From Enterococcus phoeniculicola ATCC BAA-412 (GTDB taxonomy: Bacteria; Bacillota; Bacilli; Lactobacillales; Enterococcaceae), in assembly GCF_000407505.1 (NCBI RefSeq), contig NZ_ASWE01000002.1:62001-126000 (forward strand): a stretch of 64,000 nt of DNA, written 5' to 3'. A program made the translations under genes and the position numbers. The notes under the pieces were generated by a model that was given only the letters and a program-made list of their open reading frames with translations, was not told where the DNA came from and made no database searches. Shown here piece after piece: positions 62,427-64,000 of this stretch. The stretch's first letter is position 1. Each line of letters begins with the position of its first letter.

Positions 62427-64000
62427 GTGGGAAAAAAGTGTCCAAATTGCGGATTTAAATATAATGACGATTTAGATAGCTGTCCAAAATGCGGCTTTGA
62501 TTTGAAAAATCAATCAAATGAAGAGAAAATTATTGAAGAGCAAAATGATGATATCAAATGGTCAGAGTACGGAGATGTTCCATTGGAGTCTGTGATGGAG
62601 ATGTTTAATGAAAATGATGCAGAGGAGAAAATGGCAGAAAGCGAAAAATCAGCGATTTCTGCGGATTCTGAAGATGAGTTATCTGAGCCGGGAGTATCTG
62701 AAGAAGAATCAAATGCTTCTAGTGAGGAAGACGAGCAGCCAGCAGAAAATTCTCTTTTAGCAGCCTATATTCGTGAGCATCGAGAAGATAGTGAAATATC
62801 TGAGTCAGATGTAGAAAACGCTGAAGTAATCACAGAAGAATCTGATACATCAAATCAAGAGGATGAAGATAGCCATGATGTGCCATCAGAATCTGACCTA
62901 CAGGGTTCTGATAGTGATGAATTCCAAGAAGATTTATCTGTGAAAGAAGAAACGGTATCTGCCGATCAAGAAGAGAAAAATACACAGGCGGTCAACAAAG
63001 AAACGGATGAATTAATAGCCGGGAAGCCTAAAGTTACGGACCCATTACCGATTTTTGGTGAAGCTCCAAAGGAATCAGATTCTAATAAAGTTCTTTTAGA
63101 CGAAGTCGAACTTTTAGATTCTGATGCTGACAAGTCAACATCAGAACCAACATTTGAAAAATCAGAGATAAAGCCAGAAGCTTCAAATAAAAAGAAGACG
63201 ATTGCTCGAGGTATTACGGCGGTTGCGGTTCTAATTTTGGGTGCAAGTGCGTGGAGTGTTTACAGCCAAAACAAAAAAGAAAATGATGCTCAACAAGTAG
63301 AAGAGACAAAGAAAAAAGCAACAGAGCTTGAATCTATTCAAAAAAGTTTAGATGCTTTTTACACGGATGATACACACGAATTTATACGTGTTGAAAAAGT
63401 AGGTGGAGATTTAACCAAATTATCGACACAATTAGATGCACTAAAAGATCAAAAAGGATATGAAAAAGTTTCTACTACGTTTACAGATGTTTCAAATAAG
63501 GTTTCGATGATTCAAAAAACAAATGAATTATTTACTGAGCCTGTGATTTCTGATAATACATTGGTAAAAAATCCATTATTAAAAGTAGATAAAAAAATTG
63601 ATCTTGAACCGATGAAAGAGGATACAGCATTTGCTAAATTGATTAATGAGGCTATCTCTGTTGCACACACACAATTCGATGAGTTACAAGCAGCTAAAGG
63701 ACTCGTTGATGTTGTTTATCTTGACGGAAAAGTTACTGATAAAGCAAATAAAGAAAACTACGACGCTGCAAAAAAAGCAGTAGAAAAAGTAAAAAATACC
63801 GAATTAACAAAAGAACTAACAAAAGGCCTAGAGGCAGTTAAAAAACAATTAGATGCACAAGAAAACAAGGCAAAAGAAGAAGCGCAAAAAGTAGAAGCTG
63901 AAAAACAAGCAGAAGAAGCGGCAGCTGTAGAACAAACAAATGCTGCTGAATCGAATACTGTGTCTGATACACAATCAGATTCAACTTCATCAAATGCTTC
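62427..64000 (+). CDS. mapZ: MapZ-like cell-division positioning protein (partial, runs off the window)
   Basis: GTG start with AAGGAG ten bases upstream; about 524 residues are visible with no stop. Zinc ribbon CPNC...CPKC (Cys 5, 8, 19, 22). A Ser/Glu/Asp-rich cytoplasmic part (about 35-250) starts with KWSEYGDVPLESVMEMF. One membrane helix (about 258-280) follows. The outside part, with LDAFYTDDTHEFIRVEKVGG, then FTDVSNKVSMIQKTNELF, has the look of the MapZ extracellular domain, and ends in an Ala/Lys/Glu coiled coil and a Ser/Thr-rich stretch. MapZ marks the division site in streptococci and related cocci and is phosphorylated by StkP-type kinases. The zinc ribbon is an enterococcal-type addition to the streptococcal layout. 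Confidence 0.75.
   Translation, partial: MGKKCPNCGFKYNDDLDSCPKCGFDLKNQSNEEKIIEEQNDDIKWSEYGDVPLESVMEMFNENDAEEKMAESEKSAISADSEDELSEPGVSEEESNASSEEDEQPAENSLLAAYIREHREDSEISESDVENAEVITEESDTSNQEDEDSHDVPSESDLQGSDSDEFQEDLSVKEETVSADQEEKNTQAVNKETDELIAGKPKVTDPLPIFGEAPKESDSNKVLLDEVELLDSDADKSTSEPTFEKSEIKPEASNKKKTIARGITAVAVLILGASAWSVYSQNKKENDAQQVEETKKKATELESIQKSLDAFYTDDTHEFIRVEKVGGDLTKLSTQLDALKDQKGYEKVSTTFTDVSNKVSMIQKTNELFTEPVISDNTLVKNPLLKVDKKIDLEPMKEDTAFAKLINEAISVAHTQFDELQAAKGLVDVVYLDGKVTDKANKENYDAAKKAVEKVKNTELTKELTKGLEAVKKQLDAQENKAKEEAQKVEAEKQAEEAAAVEQTNAAESNTVSDTQSDSTSSNA

Noticed and set aside
1-64000. CRISPR array, tRNA, rRNA, prophage or riboswitch
   Set aside because: No regularly spaced repeats, no RNA-gene signatures and no phage gene cluster were seen; the repeats present are dispersed intergenic elements.

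Overview
The window looks like a chromosomal segment of an Enterococcus. Low GC, strong AGGAGG-type ribosome binding sites, a divergent mvaS / fused mvaE mevalonate pair, a NapA-type antiporter, Spx, MprF, an LPXTG surface protein and the dnaG-rpoD block all fit. A second, streptococcal-type EF-Tu gene stands alone at 53599-54786. That is the trait described for the tufB-carrying enterococci (E. faecium, E. avium, E. casseliflavus and relatives) and absent from E. faecalis. I do not assign a species.

Layout. 1-7.4 kb: end of an aldo/keto reductase gene, a GH36 alpha-galactosidase, an AMP-forming acyl ligase divergent from an amidase, and an amino-acid ABC binding protein plus permease without an ATPase. 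7.5-16.4 kb: proC, a DUF4811/MFS drug-efflux pair with a divergent MerR regulator, cardiolipin synthase, a PsiE-like protein, Spx, NapA and a GNAT enzyme. 16.4-19.6 kb: an accessory stretch with a dispersed repeat, small unknown genes and an Rgg-like regulator divergent from a CPBP protease. 19.9-25.8 kb: a LevR-type sigma-54 activator and its target operon, a lactose/cellobiose-family PTS plus a protein tyrosine phosphatase, with a near-perfect -24/-12 promoter and three phased upstream repeats. 26-29.4 kb: an NMT1-type ABC importer split over two divergent units with a polysaccharide deacetylase.

29.4-38.8 kb is the most interesting part. A DeoR regulator diverges from a ten-gene polyol/dihydroxyacetone operon resembling the listerial gol (glycerol dehydrogenase plus PEP-dependent DHA kinase) locus: RpiB-like, transaldolase-like, two TIM-fold paralogues, DhaM, two paralogous four-helix membrane proteins, DhaK, a GolD-like SDR, DhaL and transketolase. 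One TIM paralogue keeps the catalytic Lys and Glu; the other has Ala and Thr there. The membrane-protein pair has no assigned function and is the only transport candidate in the operon.

38.8-46.8 kb: an internally deleted IS200-type element whose right-end hairpin doubles as the mvaS terminator, the mevalonate genes, an aldo/keto reductase, a nonsense-interrupted small gene and a nucleoid-associated protein. 46.9-53.3 kb: a collagen-binding/CnaB LPXTG adhesin, YxeA, and a BglG-family antiterminator plus GlcNAc-type PTS operon. 53.4-64 kb: tufB with a structured leader, mprF plus an alpha/beta hydrolase, a lysozyme-like protein, dnaG-rpoD, and the first two thirds or so of a MapZ-like cell-division protein running off the window. 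No rRNA, tRNA, CRISPR array or prophage was seen.
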